Part shown: piece by piece, positions 1 through 7,755 of the stretch | Layout: every line of letters begins with the position of its first letter | Position numbering within the stretch: position 1 is the stretch's first letter | Source of the DNA: a bacterium | GTDB taxonomy: Bacteria > Desulfobacterota > DSWW01 | Length of the DNA stretch: 64,000 nt | NCBI GenBank assembly: GCA_028277985.1 | Contig: JANQFG010000289.1 | Span: 102,363-166,362 of the forward strand | Direction: 5' to 3' | Notes under the pieces: generated by a model | What the model was told of the DNA's origin: nothing | What the model saw: only the letters and a program-made list of their open reading frames with translations | The model's database searches: none | Position numbers and translations under genes: made by a program

Positions 1-2473
1 CTGGCCAGATGTCCTGTACCATAACTGTACCCGGCTCGCTTCCGTCGCTCTTCCACAACTCAGAGCCGCTCTCGGGCGTGAAGGCCACAAAGAACAACGT
101 TCCGTGCAGATTCATCAGATCTCTAGGACGAGACTCCGAATTTCCCGGCCGGATATCCTTTACCATGAACGAACCCTCGTGGGTGCCGTCACTTCTCCAC
201 AGTTCCTCACCGTCTGTATCGTTTGAAGCGCTGAAGAAGAGAATTCCGTTTACGTCCGTCAGATACTGTGGATAAGAGCCGTATGATCCTGGCCAGATGT
301 CCCTGACCAACACTGTCCCGATTTCGGTCCCGTCACTCTTCCACAGCTCTTCCCCATTTGTGTCATCCCTGGCTACGAAAAACACGGTGCCGTTCACATC
401 CGTGAGAAAACCAGGGTAGGATCCTGATGGGCCCGCTCGAATATCTCTGACCATAAGGGTGCCGGCCTCGGTACCGTCGCTCTTCCAGAGTTCTGCACCG
501 TTCGTCCCGTCGTCCGCGGCGAAAAACAACACACCGCCTACTTCGGTCAGGCGGTCAGGAGCAAAGGAGGGCGCCCCTGTCGTGATTCGTTTGACCACAA
601 CCGTTCCCGCCTCGGTGCCATCACTCTTCCACAGCTCGTAGTCGTCGCCACTGTCGCGCGCAGTGAAGAACAGGGTACCGTCGACATCCACCAGATCTTC
701 CGGGGATATGTCTTTAACCCGAACGGTTCCAATCTCGGTCCCATCGCTCTTCCATAGCTCATAGTCCGATTCGCCGACTGTGGAGATGAAGAAGAGCGTG
801 CTCCCAACACTGGTTAGATACTCTGCGGCAATCTCTTTTACCAGAACCGTCCCCACCTCGGTGCCATCGCTCTTCCAGAGTTCCCACCCGGTGGTGTCCT
901 TGGCGACCGTGAAGAATAACGTCCCGTTCACATTCTCCAGTTCCTCAGGCGAGCACTCTTGTATCCGGAAGGTTCCGGCCTCGGTCCCGTCGCTTCTCCA
1001 CAAGTCTGCCCCGTTCGTTCCGTCATAGGCTCTGAAGAAGAGCTTCCCAGCTGCTTTGGTCAGGTGCCCAAGCCCTGCAGATTCTGTTTGTGTTCTGATG
1101 TCCCTCCCTCGAACCGTACCCGCTTCGGTCCCGTCGCTCCTCCAGAGTTCGGCTCCGTGTACCCCGTCATCCGCCCTGAAGAACAAAGAGCCGTCCACCG
1201 CCGTGAGGTCACCCGGCAAGGAACCCGAGGCTCCCGGATAGATGTCTGCTACCAATGTCGTCCCGGTCTCCGTCCCGTCGCTCCGCCATAGCTCTTCGCC
1301 GTTCAGCTCGTCTGTGGCCTGGAAGAACAGCGCATCGCTCGCCGCGACAAGGAACTCCATGTCGGAACCCAGCAGGCCGCTTCTGATGTCCTTGACCAAC
1401 AGTGTGCCGGCTTCGGTCCCGTCGCTCTTCCAGAGTTCCCTGCCGACCGTATCGTCCCGGCCCGTATAGAAGAGCATTCCATTCACTACGGTCAGATCCA
1501 TGGGGTAGGAGCTCGAGTACCCAGGTACGGTGTCGGCAACCAGGACCGTGCCCACTTCGGTCCCGTCCGATTTCCATAATTCGGTTCCATGAATGCCGTC
1601 ATTGGCTGCGAGGAATATCGTACCGTCTACGTTGGTGAGATAACCCGATAAGGAAGAGGAGGACCCGTTTCTTATGTCTTTGACCAACACTGTGCCGGCC
1701 CCCGTCCCGTCGCTCTTCCACAGCTCCCTCCCATGTGTGTCGTCGTCTGCCGAGAAGAAGACCATCCCCCCAACAGCAACCAGGGACAAGGGATAAGACT
1801 CTAAGAGCCCCGAAGCAATGTCTTTTACCAGAACCGTCCCCTGCTCGGTCCCGTCACTCTTCCACAACTCATCGCCATGTGTTCCGTCATTAGCAACAAA
1901 GAACAGTGTACTCTCCACGGCGGTCAGAGAATCCGGATAGGAAGGCATTGGACCTGTTCTGATATTCTTGACCGGAAGGGTACCCGCTTCGGTCCCGTCG
2001 CTCTTCCACAACTCATCATTGTCCACAACGAAGAACAGAGTGCCGTTGACCCCCGTAAGATGAGAAGGATCCGCGTCCTCGGTTCCCGGTCGAATGTCCT
2101 TGACGAGCACCGTGCCGGATTCTGTTCCATCGCTCTTCCATAGCTCCATGCCGTTCGTGCCATCATCGGCTCTGAAGAACAAGGTACCGGACACTTCGAC
2201 CAGAGAGCCAGGATAGGAGCTCTCGGGTCCCGGCCGGATATCCTTGACCAGGACTTCGGCACCTCCGATCCCTTCACGTTTCCACAACTCAGCACCGCTC
2301 ACGCCGTCACTTGCAGCAAAGAACAGGGTGCCTTCCACTTCCGTCAGATATATAGGATAAGAAGAGGTCGTAATCGTATTGATGTCTTTGACGAGACGGG
2401 AGGCACCCTGAGCCTCTTTGCCCGGAAGCAAGAAGGCCAGGAGCACCGACAGCATGGGAATCGCTCTTTTCAT
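1..2473 (-). CDS. Secreted ELWKSDGTxxGT-repeat protein (C-terminus beyond left edge)
   Basis: An open frame runs from an ATG at 2473 to the left edge (824 codons) without a stop. The N-terminus is a signal peptide (MKRAIPMLSVLLAFLLPG, then EAQG/AS). The rest is about 17 copies of a ~48-residue unit with the core ELWKSDGTEAGTVLVKDI followed by a LTxVxGTLFFxAxDGTxG segment, a beta-propeller-like repeat common in exported proteins of delta-proteobacteria and Planctomycetes. Copies 3, 11, 12 and 13 are shortened. A Shine-Dalgarno-like AGGGGG lies about 9 bases upstream of the start. Function is unknown; a surface or extracellular role is inferred from the signal peptide. The frame at the edge agrees with the frame at the start, so no net frameshift is present. 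Confidence 0.85.
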   Translation of the reverse strand, partial: MKRAIPMLSVLLAFLLPGKEAQGASRLVKDINTITTSSYPIYLTEVEGTLFFAASDGVSGAELWKREGIGGAEVLVKDIRPGPESSYPGSLVEVSGTLFFRADDGTNGMELWKSDGTESGTVLVKDIRPGTEDADPSHLTGVNGTLFFVVDNDELWKSDGTEAGTLPVKNIRTGPMPSYPDSLTAVESTLFFVANDGTHGDELWKSDGTEQGTVLVKDIASGLLESYPLSLVAVGGMVFFSADDDTHGRELWKSDGTGAGTVLVKDIRNGSSSSLSGYLTNVDGTIFLAANDGIHGTELWKSDGTEVGTVLVADTVPGYSSSYPMDLTVVNGMLFYTGRDDTVGRELWKSDGTEAGTLLVKDIRSGLLGSDMEFLVAASDALFFQATDELNGEELWRSDGTETGTTLVADIYPGASGSLPGDLTAVDGSLFFRADDGVHGAELWRSDGTEAGTVRGRDIRTQTESAGLGHLTKAAGKLFFRAYDGTNGADLWRSDGTEAGTFRIQECSPEELENVNGTLFFTVAKDTTGWELWKSDGTEVGTVLVKEIAAEYLTSVGSTLFFISTVGESDYELWKSDGTEIGTVRVKDISPEDLVDVDGTLFFTARDSGDDYELWKSDGTEAGTVVVKRITTGAPSFAPDRLTEVGGVLFFAADDGTNGAELWKSDGTEAGTLMVRDIRAGPSGSYPGFLTDVNGTVFFVARDDTNGEELWKSDGTEIGTVLVRDIWPGSYGSYPQYLTDVNGILFFSASNDTDGEELWRSDGTHEGSFMVKDIRPGNSESRPRDLMNLHGTLFFVAFTPESGSELWKSDGSEPGTVMVQDIWP

Positions 2474-2520
2474 GGGCTCGCCCCCTAGGCCATTCCGTTT
2501 GGAGCTAGATATTCTAATAT

Positions 2521-2648
2521 AGAGAAATTAGTTCTAGATTGCAAGGAGAGGAAATCCGGGGTTTTGTGAAGAATCCTACCCAGTGGGCCTGTGGTGCCGA
2601 CACCATGGGAGGAGCCCTCCTGAACCGGTTTTGACGAGAATCGTCGCC
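2521..2648. repeat. Direct repeat copy 1 flanking the AbrB/PIN locus
   Basis: This 128 bp segment recurs at 3427-3556. Both copies start with AGAGAAATT(A/C)GTTCTAGATT, diverge for about 25 bases, then share a nearly identical ~75 bp block that includes the small dyad TGGTGCCGACACCA and the palindrome AACCGGTT. The two copies bracket the antitoxin/toxin pair. The element may be an intergenic repeat used for recombination or insertion; it has no coding potential that I trust. Confidence 0.75.
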
Positions 2649-2666
2649 ATTGCTCAGCACACCGGA

Positions 2667-3082
2667 TCAGTCTTCCTGTTTCAGGTACTTCTCCGCGAAG
2701 GCTCGGGGTCGAATGACTCGTACACCACCATGCCCTGTTTGCGGCGAGAAGATGCCGGTCTCCACTGATGATGTGTTTGGCTCCGGCGGCCACCGCACAA
2801 TGAATGAATTTGTCGTCATCGGGATCGGAACAAATCTGCACTGCCCCTATCGTATCCTCAACAAGTATTGATATGTTGAGGATGAGAGCAAGGAAGTGCT
2901 GAAGATCTGGGTTGGGATGTCGTTTGCTGAACTGTGAACCGACCCGCGAGTACTCCGCGAAGATTTCAGGGGACACGGCCATCTCGCAGTGACCAAAAAA
3001 AACACGCATCCAGAATTCGAGAAGGGATCCCTGAAAAGAAAACGCCTGAGATGAAGACGTTCGTGTCGATCACAACTCTCAC
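2667..3082 (-). pseudogene. Frameshifted PIN-domain toxin (VapC-like, PIN_3 type)
   Basis: A GTG at 3082 overlaps the antitoxin stop (GTGA) and opens with VRVVIDTNVFISGVFFSG, the typical PIN start with its first catalytic Asp. At a run of eight T residues (minus strand, near 2993-3000) the frame breaks; removing one T restores ILDACFFGHCEMAVSPEIF. The middle part carries SDPDDDKFIHCAVAAGAKHI and SGDRHLLA, the second acidic cluster of PIN nucleases. Two further one-base losses are needed near 2720 and 2697 to read VVYESFDPE and then AFAEKYLKQED before a stop at 2667. With three corrections the protein would be about 138 residues, a normal PIN_3 length. Either a decayed toxin or a low-quality stretch of sequence. 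Confidence 0.7.
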
Positions 3083-3348
3083 TTGTTGCGACCCCTGACC
3101 TTCTTCACGGCCGAGTCAATGTCGGAGCGACTGAGTCCAGCCTCACGCACCTGCCTGCGAAGTCGGCGCTTCAGTTCGTTATAATTATCTATGGACGGCG
3201 GGGAGATCAACTTGAGCATTAGGACATCGCCCTGTCCGATGACCACGAACTGAGATCCCGTCTTCAAGCCGAGTTGGTCTCGGATCTTCTCCGGAATCAC
3301 AACCTGACCTCTGGAAGACATCTTGGTTGTAGCCACGGTTTCTGACAT
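3079..3348 (-). CDS. AbrB/SpoVT-type antitoxin (swapped-hairpin DNA-binding)
   Basis: The 89-residue protein has the AbrB/MazE-like N-terminal signature: TKMSSRGQVVIPEKIRDQLGLKTGSQFVV at residues 8-36, a swapped-hairpin DNA-binding fold. The C-terminal half (ELKRRLRRQVREAGLSRSDIDSAVKKVRG) is basic and helical and would bind the toxin. It is the first gene of a two-gene locus, with the PIN toxin start overlapping its stop by four bases, the usual toxin-antitoxin coupling. A good ribosome site (GGAGGGAG) precedes the ATG. Such antitoxins normally repress their own promoter. Because the toxin frame is broken, this may be an orphan antitoxin now. Confidence 0.85.
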   Translation of the reverse strand: MSETVATTKMSSRGQVVIPEKIRDQLGLKTGSQFVVIGQGDVLMLKLISPPSIDNYNELKRRLRRQVREAGLSRSDIDSAVKKVRGRNK

Positions 3349-3426
3349 AATCTACTCCCTCCACTAATCTTACTGATAAGATTGTTGCACGAATAGAGAG
3401 CCGTTGCAAGTGTATATTTCAATTGT

Positions 3427-3556
3427 AGAGAAATTCGTTCTAGATTCCGGGGCCATGTATCTGCCCTTCTGTGAAGAATCCTACCCAGCGGGCCTGTGGT
3501 GCCGACACCATGGGAGGAGGAGCCCTCCTGAACCGGTTTTGAGGAGGAACGTCGCC
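3427..3556. repeat. Direct repeat copy 2 flanking the AbrB/PIN locus
   Basis: Second copy of the 2521-2648 element, same orientation, with a 3 bp expansion in the GGGAGGAG stretch. It lies upstream of the antitoxin start, about 190 bp before the polyprenyl synthase gene. Together the copies frame a ~0.9 kb cassette. Confidence 0.75.
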
Positions 3557-3744
3557 CTACCCCTTCAACCGCCTCGACTCGCTGCCAGGGTCGTTACACA
3601 TTCCACCGCGAGGTCGAACGGGGCACCCCACACCCATTCTCCGTGACCGCATAGTGGAGCATGCGCTTTCTTCCCTTTGGCATCCTTTTTGCGCACGTTC
3701 ACGAAGAAACCAAGACAAGCAAACAAAGGAGCCACAGAGCTGCA
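3557..3744 (+). other. Leader region of the RiPP/terpenoid operon
   Basis: No gene is supported here. This stretch should hold the promoter for the operon that starts at 3745, but I see no convincing -35/-10 pair. An AAAGGAG at about 3725 lies some 13 bases before the chosen start codon. Confidence 0.4.
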
Positions 3745-4779
3745 ATGCTACCACAGAAGAAGCCCCAAGATGCCTCTCCTCCAATGGCTGTGCCAATCCT
3801 GAGCGCGAAAGAAATCCTCGGCCGCCTCCACCCTCCGTGCCGGGGGTTGTTTCCGGTGATTCGGTTCGTGTTCCAGTCCGATGGTAAGCGCCTCCGACCA
3901 CGCCTTCTCTGCCTCTCTGCCCAATTGATCGACGGGGCGCCACCTCACCTTGCAGAGGCCGCAACCCTTGTCGAGGCACTCCACAACGGGACCCTCCTTC
4001 ACGACGACGTCATGGACCGCGCAAGAATCCGCCGCAACCGGCCAACGGTCAACCGTCTCTGGGGGGATGGCGTCGCCATTCTTGCAGGGGATTACCTTCT
4101 GGCGTCCGTCATGGACCTTGCCCTCAGGACCCAGAACGCCGCCATCCTCCCTCTTGCCGTTGAGACCCTGATACAGCTCGTCGAGGGTCAGATGATGGAA
4201 CTCCAGAATCAGGGCAACCTTACGCTTACCGAACGCACCAGTATCGCCATCATCGAGAAGAAGACCGCCTCGCTCTTCGCCATGGCCTGCAAGCTGGGAG
4301 GTCTGCTCGCACGCGGGAAACCCGACCAGGTCCACGCTCTCGAGATCTTTGGTCTTCACCTTGGCGTTGCCTTCCAGTTGCTCGACGACATCCAGGACTA
4401 CCTCTCCGATCGGGGCCAGACAGGAAAAGAACCCGGTCGTGACCTGGCGGAAGGCAAAGCAACCCTCCCAGTGCTCGTTGCCTTCAGACAGGCGGGCACG
4501 AAAGACAAGAAGAGGATGCGGCAGATCTTCTCTGACCCTCAGAGAGCCAAATGCCTCAGGGAGTTCACTGCTCTTGTGGAAGACTATGGCGGCTACTCCT
4601 ACGCCCTGCGAGAGGCGGAAACCTGTCTGGAAAAGGCAGTGTCGTCACTTCAGAACTTCCCTGACTCGGAAGCGAAGACCCATATCGAGCAGGCAGCCTG
4701 GAAGTTGTTGAGGGAGAACACCCCGACCCAGTACAAGGAAGCAACCGGCTCCTGCGTGGGAGAAAGGAGAAGCGTCTAG
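3745..4779 (+). CDS. trans-Polyprenyl diphosphate synthase
   Basis: A complete 344-residue class I isoprenyl diphosphate synthase, which condenses isopentenyl diphosphate with an allylic diphosphate to make a linear prenyl chain. All family motifs are present: GKRLRP (47-52), first Asp-rich motif HDDVMD (DDVMD at 87-91), LAGDYLLA (113-120), GQMMELQ (149-155), KKTASLF (172-178), second Asp-rich motif DDIQD (214-218) and GKEPGRDLAEGKATLP. The bulk near the first motif (NGTLLHDD) suits a long-chain or GGPP-type product, but chain length cannot be fixed by eye. The frame is open from 3661, but 3745 has the better ribosome site. It is the first gene of a tightly packed operon with RiPP genes, which suggests a dedicated rather than quinone-related role. 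Confidence 0.9.
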   Translation: MLPQKKPQDASPPMAVPILSAKEILGRLHPPCRGLFPVIRFVFQSDGKRLRPRLLCLSAQLIDGAPPHLAEAATLVEALHNGTLLHDDVMDRARIRRNRPTVNRLWGDGVAILAGDYLLASVMDLALRTQNAAILPLAVETLIQLVEGQMMELQNQGNLTLTERTSIAIIEKKTASLFAMACKLGGLLARGKPDQVHALEIFGLHLGVAFQLLDDIQDYLSDRGQTGKEPGRDLAEGKATLPVLVAFRQAGTKDKKRMRQIFSDPQRAKCLREFTALVEDYGGYSYALREAETCLEKAVSSLQNFPDSEAKTHIEQAAWKLLRENTPTQYKEATGSCVGERRSV

Positions 4780-4781
4780 GG

Positions 4782-5306
4782 ATGGCAACCCGAAACCGTT
4801 CCATAATCCTCGTCTCTGTCCTCTGTTTCTGGTACGCACTCTGCGGATGCGGCACAGAAGGAGTCAGGCCACAAACGAGTCAGACAGAAGACCCTGAGCC
4901 GTCCTCGTCCTGTGCATCGCTCGAACCGCTCGTTCTTCAGCCCCCTCTGACAGGGGGAGAGTTTCATTGTCTCTGGTGCAACCGAAAGTGGACGTGGGCG
5001 ATGCCCGTAGACCACAAAAGCCCATTCATTCTGGTCGCCCTGAAGTGTGAGCGTCTCCGTTCGAGAGCGTACCTCGAGCTGCGGGACGCGAATGCCTCGG
5101 TTGTATGGCAGCGGGAGATCGAACAGGGAGAAGATATGATCCACTGTTTGCAGCCCGCAGAAATTCCCAGCGGCCCCTTCACCATCCATCTTCGTGGAAC
5201 ACGTGAATTCCTCATGGTTCGTGATCTCATCGAGGAGTTCCGCGGCAGTGTCTACTTGAAGGTCTTTGACGAACGGGGATACCCGCTGGAGGGTCCTGTC
5301 TTTTGA
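4782..5306 (+). CDS. Small lipoprotein of the RiPP operon, unknown function
   Basis: A 174-residue protein starting two bases after the polyprenyl synthase stop. The N-terminus has a basic start, a hydrophobic stretch and a lipobox-like LCGC at about residues 21-24, so it is probably a lipoprotein. The mature part is beta-rich in appearance (FILVALKCERLRSRAYLELRDANASVVW; GPFTIHLRGTREFLMV) and contains a CLWC pair; I do not recognise a family. Its position between the synthase and a radical SAM gene, with a four-base overlap to the latter, ties it to the pathway. Possible jobs are immunity, product binding or a periplasmic step; none is proven. Confidence 0.8.
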   Translation: MATRNRSIILVSVLCFWYALCGCGTEGVRPQTSQTEDPEPSSSCASLEPLVLQPPLTGGEFHCLWCNRKWTWAMPVDHKSPFILVALKCERLRSRAYLELRDANASVVWQREIEQGEDMIHCLQPAEIPSGPFTIHLRGTREFLMVRDLIEEFRGSVYLKVFDERGYPLEGPVF

Positions 5307-6319
5307 ACCCTATTGCGGAAACAAGGATGACCTCTCACCCAAGGGCCACAGAACACCTGTCGACCCTCCACGTTGCCTACTCATTCGCATGCGGTCTGTC
5401 CTGTGCTCATTGCATCTTCCGTTGCGGTCCCGACGTACTTCGAACCATGGGCCTCGCGGCAGCAAAGACCTACATCGACCAAGCCGCCCGGGTCGGCATT
5501 CGGAAAATCGTCTTCACCGGCGGGGAACCTCTGTTCCATCCGGGGGAACTCCGGGGATTGATCCACCATGCCGCTACGCAAGGAATGCAGTGTGCTCTGA
5601 TGACGAATGCGTTCTGGGCATCATCCAGAAACCGCACGGAGGTTTGCCTCATCGAACTCCGGGACCTCGGACTTCAATCCATAACCTTGAGCACGGACCG
5701 GTACCACTTGCTTGCGGTTCCGGTCGAGAATCTCCAACGGGCCCTCGACGTGTCGGGTAAAATCGGGCTTCAGGTGGCCGTCAAGATCGCGCGATTGCAG
5801 CACGACCCGATCGCCGAAGGTCTGTGCCGGGATCTGTGCGATTCAACCACGAGAATTCTCGTACAGGATATCTCTCCCCTGGGTCGGGCCTCATCCTTGC
5901 GCCATGCAGTACGCCTGAGGCCCTCATGGACCTTCACTGGGCCGGGATGCTCAACACCACCCGTACTCCTCCCGAACGGAAACCTCCTGACTTGCTGCAA
6001 CCTGCCCGCACGGGACCTGAAAGTCACAGACTTCCCCCTGGTGCTGGGGAACATCAGAGAGGAATCACTGGCGACTCTCCTGAGAAGACGTTCCACGGAT
6101 CCCCTCCTGAATACCTTGCGCTCCCGCGGCCCCAGCACGGTGCTCACGCTCCTCGCCCGACATGCCCCACAGACCAGGGTGTCGAAGAAGGCTGAATATC
6201 ACAGCGGTTGTGACCTCTGTTTCCGTCTCTTCTGCAGGACGCAGGACAAACGGGTGCTGTATGCAGCGCTGGAGAATCCGTTCCCCCTGGAGCACCCGGG
6301 ATCAGGAGCCGCAGCATGA
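5303..6319 (+). CDS. Radical SAM peptide-modifying enzyme (YydG-like layout)
   Basis: A 338-residue radical SAM protein. The cluster motif is CGLSCAHC (Cys30, 34, 37), followed by the SAM-binding FTGGEPLF. The C-terminal part has LLPNGNLLTCCNLP and a late Cys group (SGCDLCFRLFC), which could bind an auxiliary 4Fe-4S cluster as in peptide epimerases and thioether-forming enzymes. The start is a TTG that overlaps the lipoprotein stop (TTGA), with GGAGGG upstream; an ATG at 5327 is an alternative. It overlaps the next radical SAM gene by ATGA, so both are made together. Substrate is inferred to be one or more of the Cys-rich peptides encoded at 12277-13849. Confidence 0.88.
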   Translation: MNPIAETRMTSHPRATEHLSTLHVAYSFACGLSCAHCIFRCGPDVLRTMGLAAAKTYIDQAARVGIRKIVFTGGEPLFHPGELRGLIHHAATQGMQCALMTNAFWASSRNRTEVCLIELRDLGLQSITLSTDRYHLLAVPVENLQRALDVSGKIGLQVAVKIARLQHDPIAEGLCRDLCDSTTRILVQDISPLGRASSLRHAVRLRPSWTFTGPGCSTPPVLLPNGNLLTCCNLPARDLKVTDFPLVLGNIREESLATLLRRRSTDPLLNTLRSRGPSTVLTLLARHAPQTRVSKKAEYHSGCDLCFRLFCRTQDKRVLYAALENPFPLEHPGSGAAA

Positions 6320-7755
6320 GACCCAGCTCATACATCATTCATGTTCCCTTGTCGGACACAGACACGGTGCTGCTGTTTCACGGCTACTCCGGCGCGGTGG
6401 ACCTCGTCTCTTCGCGAATCGCCGCGCTTCTCTTGGATCCGAGTGCTTCCAATGGGAAATTCAAAAGGTCGCTAACCGCGGAAACGCTGAATCATCTCAT
6501 CGAAAGAGGATACCTGACCGCCAAGTCGGCCCAATCCGAGCAAGCTTACGTAATGGCACTGGGCATGCGCGTGCATGCGGTCATGAGAAAGCACGCTTCC
6601 CCCGGGTTTCTCGTCATTCCCACCTATTCCTGCAATCTGCGCTGCACGTATTGCTATGAGAAGGATCTTCAAGCCAGAGAGAGCTCCTGGCTGGAGCGGC
6701 GCATGTCGAACGACATGATACAGGCCCTGTTCGAAGCCATGGAGAGGGTGGATCTATCAGCGCGTCGCCAGAAATGCCTGACCTTCTATGGAGGGGAACC
6801 CCTGCAGGAATCCAACCGGACGGTTGTCCGACTCCTGCACGAAAAGGCCTGCGAAAGGGGATTCCGACAATTCTCCGCAATCACGAACGCAGTGGACTTG
6901 CACCACTACACCGACATCCTGGGACAGGACAAGGGGATTTCGTTTCTTCAGGTAACGATGGACGGCCCCCCTTCGGTACACGATGCCCGGCGCCGGCTTG
7001 CTGACGGAGGCGGAACGTTCGAACGCGTCGCCAGGAACATCGATCTGGCATTCATGAAAGGCACCCGAGTGTCCGTCCGGGTGAACGTGGACCGCGAGAA
7101 CGCCGATCAGGTCCAGTGGTTAGAGGATTTCTTTCAAAGGAGAGGGTGGACGCAACGCCCCCTGTTTCGCGCCTACTGTTCGCCGGTTCATGGAGACGTT
7201 TGCGGCAATCAGCGGGTTGACGGCTTCGCGTCCCACCAGAAGATGTGCCAGGCCATTCGAGGGGATGCCAAGGGGTGCAGGAGCACGGAAGAGGCTCCCC
7301 ATTTTCAGATCGACCCGGTCACCTATGCCGTCCAGAAGAGGATCCTTGCCCATCTGTCACAAGAACAGGACCTCCCGTTCTGGCGAACCGCCTTCTGCGG
7401 GAGCAATATGGCCATGTACCTCTTCGACCCCTTTGGAGACATCTATCCGTGCTGGGAAGTGATCGGCCACCCGGAACACCGGATCGGACAATATGGACCC
7501 GGACTCCTCGAAGTGGACTCGAAGGCTGTCCATCGATGGCATCACCGGAGCGTGGTGCGGATTCCGGCCTGCCGGTCGTGCCCGTACCTCTTCTTCTGTG
7601 GGGGTGGATGCGAGGCATTGGCGCTCAGATCGACTGGCGACTCGAATCAACCCAGTTGTTCCGAGTTCCCCAAACACTTTGGTGAAGCCGCCCTGAAAGC
7701 TTACCGGGAATGGACCATCCGGCACGACAAGAAGACTTCTCTCACAGGGAGTTAG
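6316..7755 (+). CDS. Radical SAM/SPASM RiPP maturase
   Basis: A 479-residue radical SAM enzyme of the SPASM class, which installs thioether, C-C or related cross-links in peptides. Residues 1-95 form an N-terminal region typical of RiPP maturases (YIIHVPLSDTDTVLLFHGYSGAV, then LIERGYL). The radical SAM motif is CNLRCTYCYE (Cys106, 110, 113), followed by TFYGGEPL. The C-terminus carries the SPASM signature FCGSNMAMYLFDPFGDIYPCWE and CRSCPYLFFCGGGCEA, for two auxiliary clusters. The start ATG overlaps the stop of the previous gene. This is the best marker that the small Cys-rich genes downstream are RiPP precursors. Confidence 0.93.
   Translation: MRPSSYIIHVPLSDTDTVLLFHGYSGAVDLVSSRIAALLLDPSASNGKFKRSLTAETLNHLIERGYLTAKSAQSEQAYVMALGMRVHAVMRKHASPGFLVIPTYSCNLRCTYCYEKDLQARESSWLERRMSNDMIQALFEAMERVDLSARRQKCLTFYGGEPLQESNRTVVRLLHEKACERGFRQFSAITNAVDLHHYTDILGQDKGISFLQVTMDGPPSVHDARRRLADGGGTFERVARNIDLAFMKGTRVSVRVNVDRENADQVQWLEDFFQRRGWTQRPLFRAYCSPVHGDVCGNQRVDGFASHQKMCQAIRGDAKGCRSTEEAPHFQIDPVTYAVQKRILAHLSQEQDLPFWRTAFCGSNMAMYLFDPFGDIYPCWEVIGHPEHRIGQYGPGLLEVDSKAVHRWHHRSVVRIPACRSCPYLFFCGGGCEALALRSTGDSNQPSCSEFPKHFGEAALKAYREWTIRHDKKTSLTGS

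Noticed and set aside
1..2473. Several short plus-strand open frames across the left end
   Set aside because: They are antisense shadows of the ELWKSDGT repeat gene, which has a signal peptide and full repeat coding.
2485..3009. A separate 174-residue minus-strand gene
   Set aside because: It is the middle frame of the broken PIN toxin: its start lies inside the toxin and its end runs into the flanking repeat.
3661..3744. Start of the polyprenyl synthase at 3661
   Set aside because: It would add 28 residues (MRFLPFGILFAHVHEETK...) unlike the family start and without a ribosome site; 3745 fits better.
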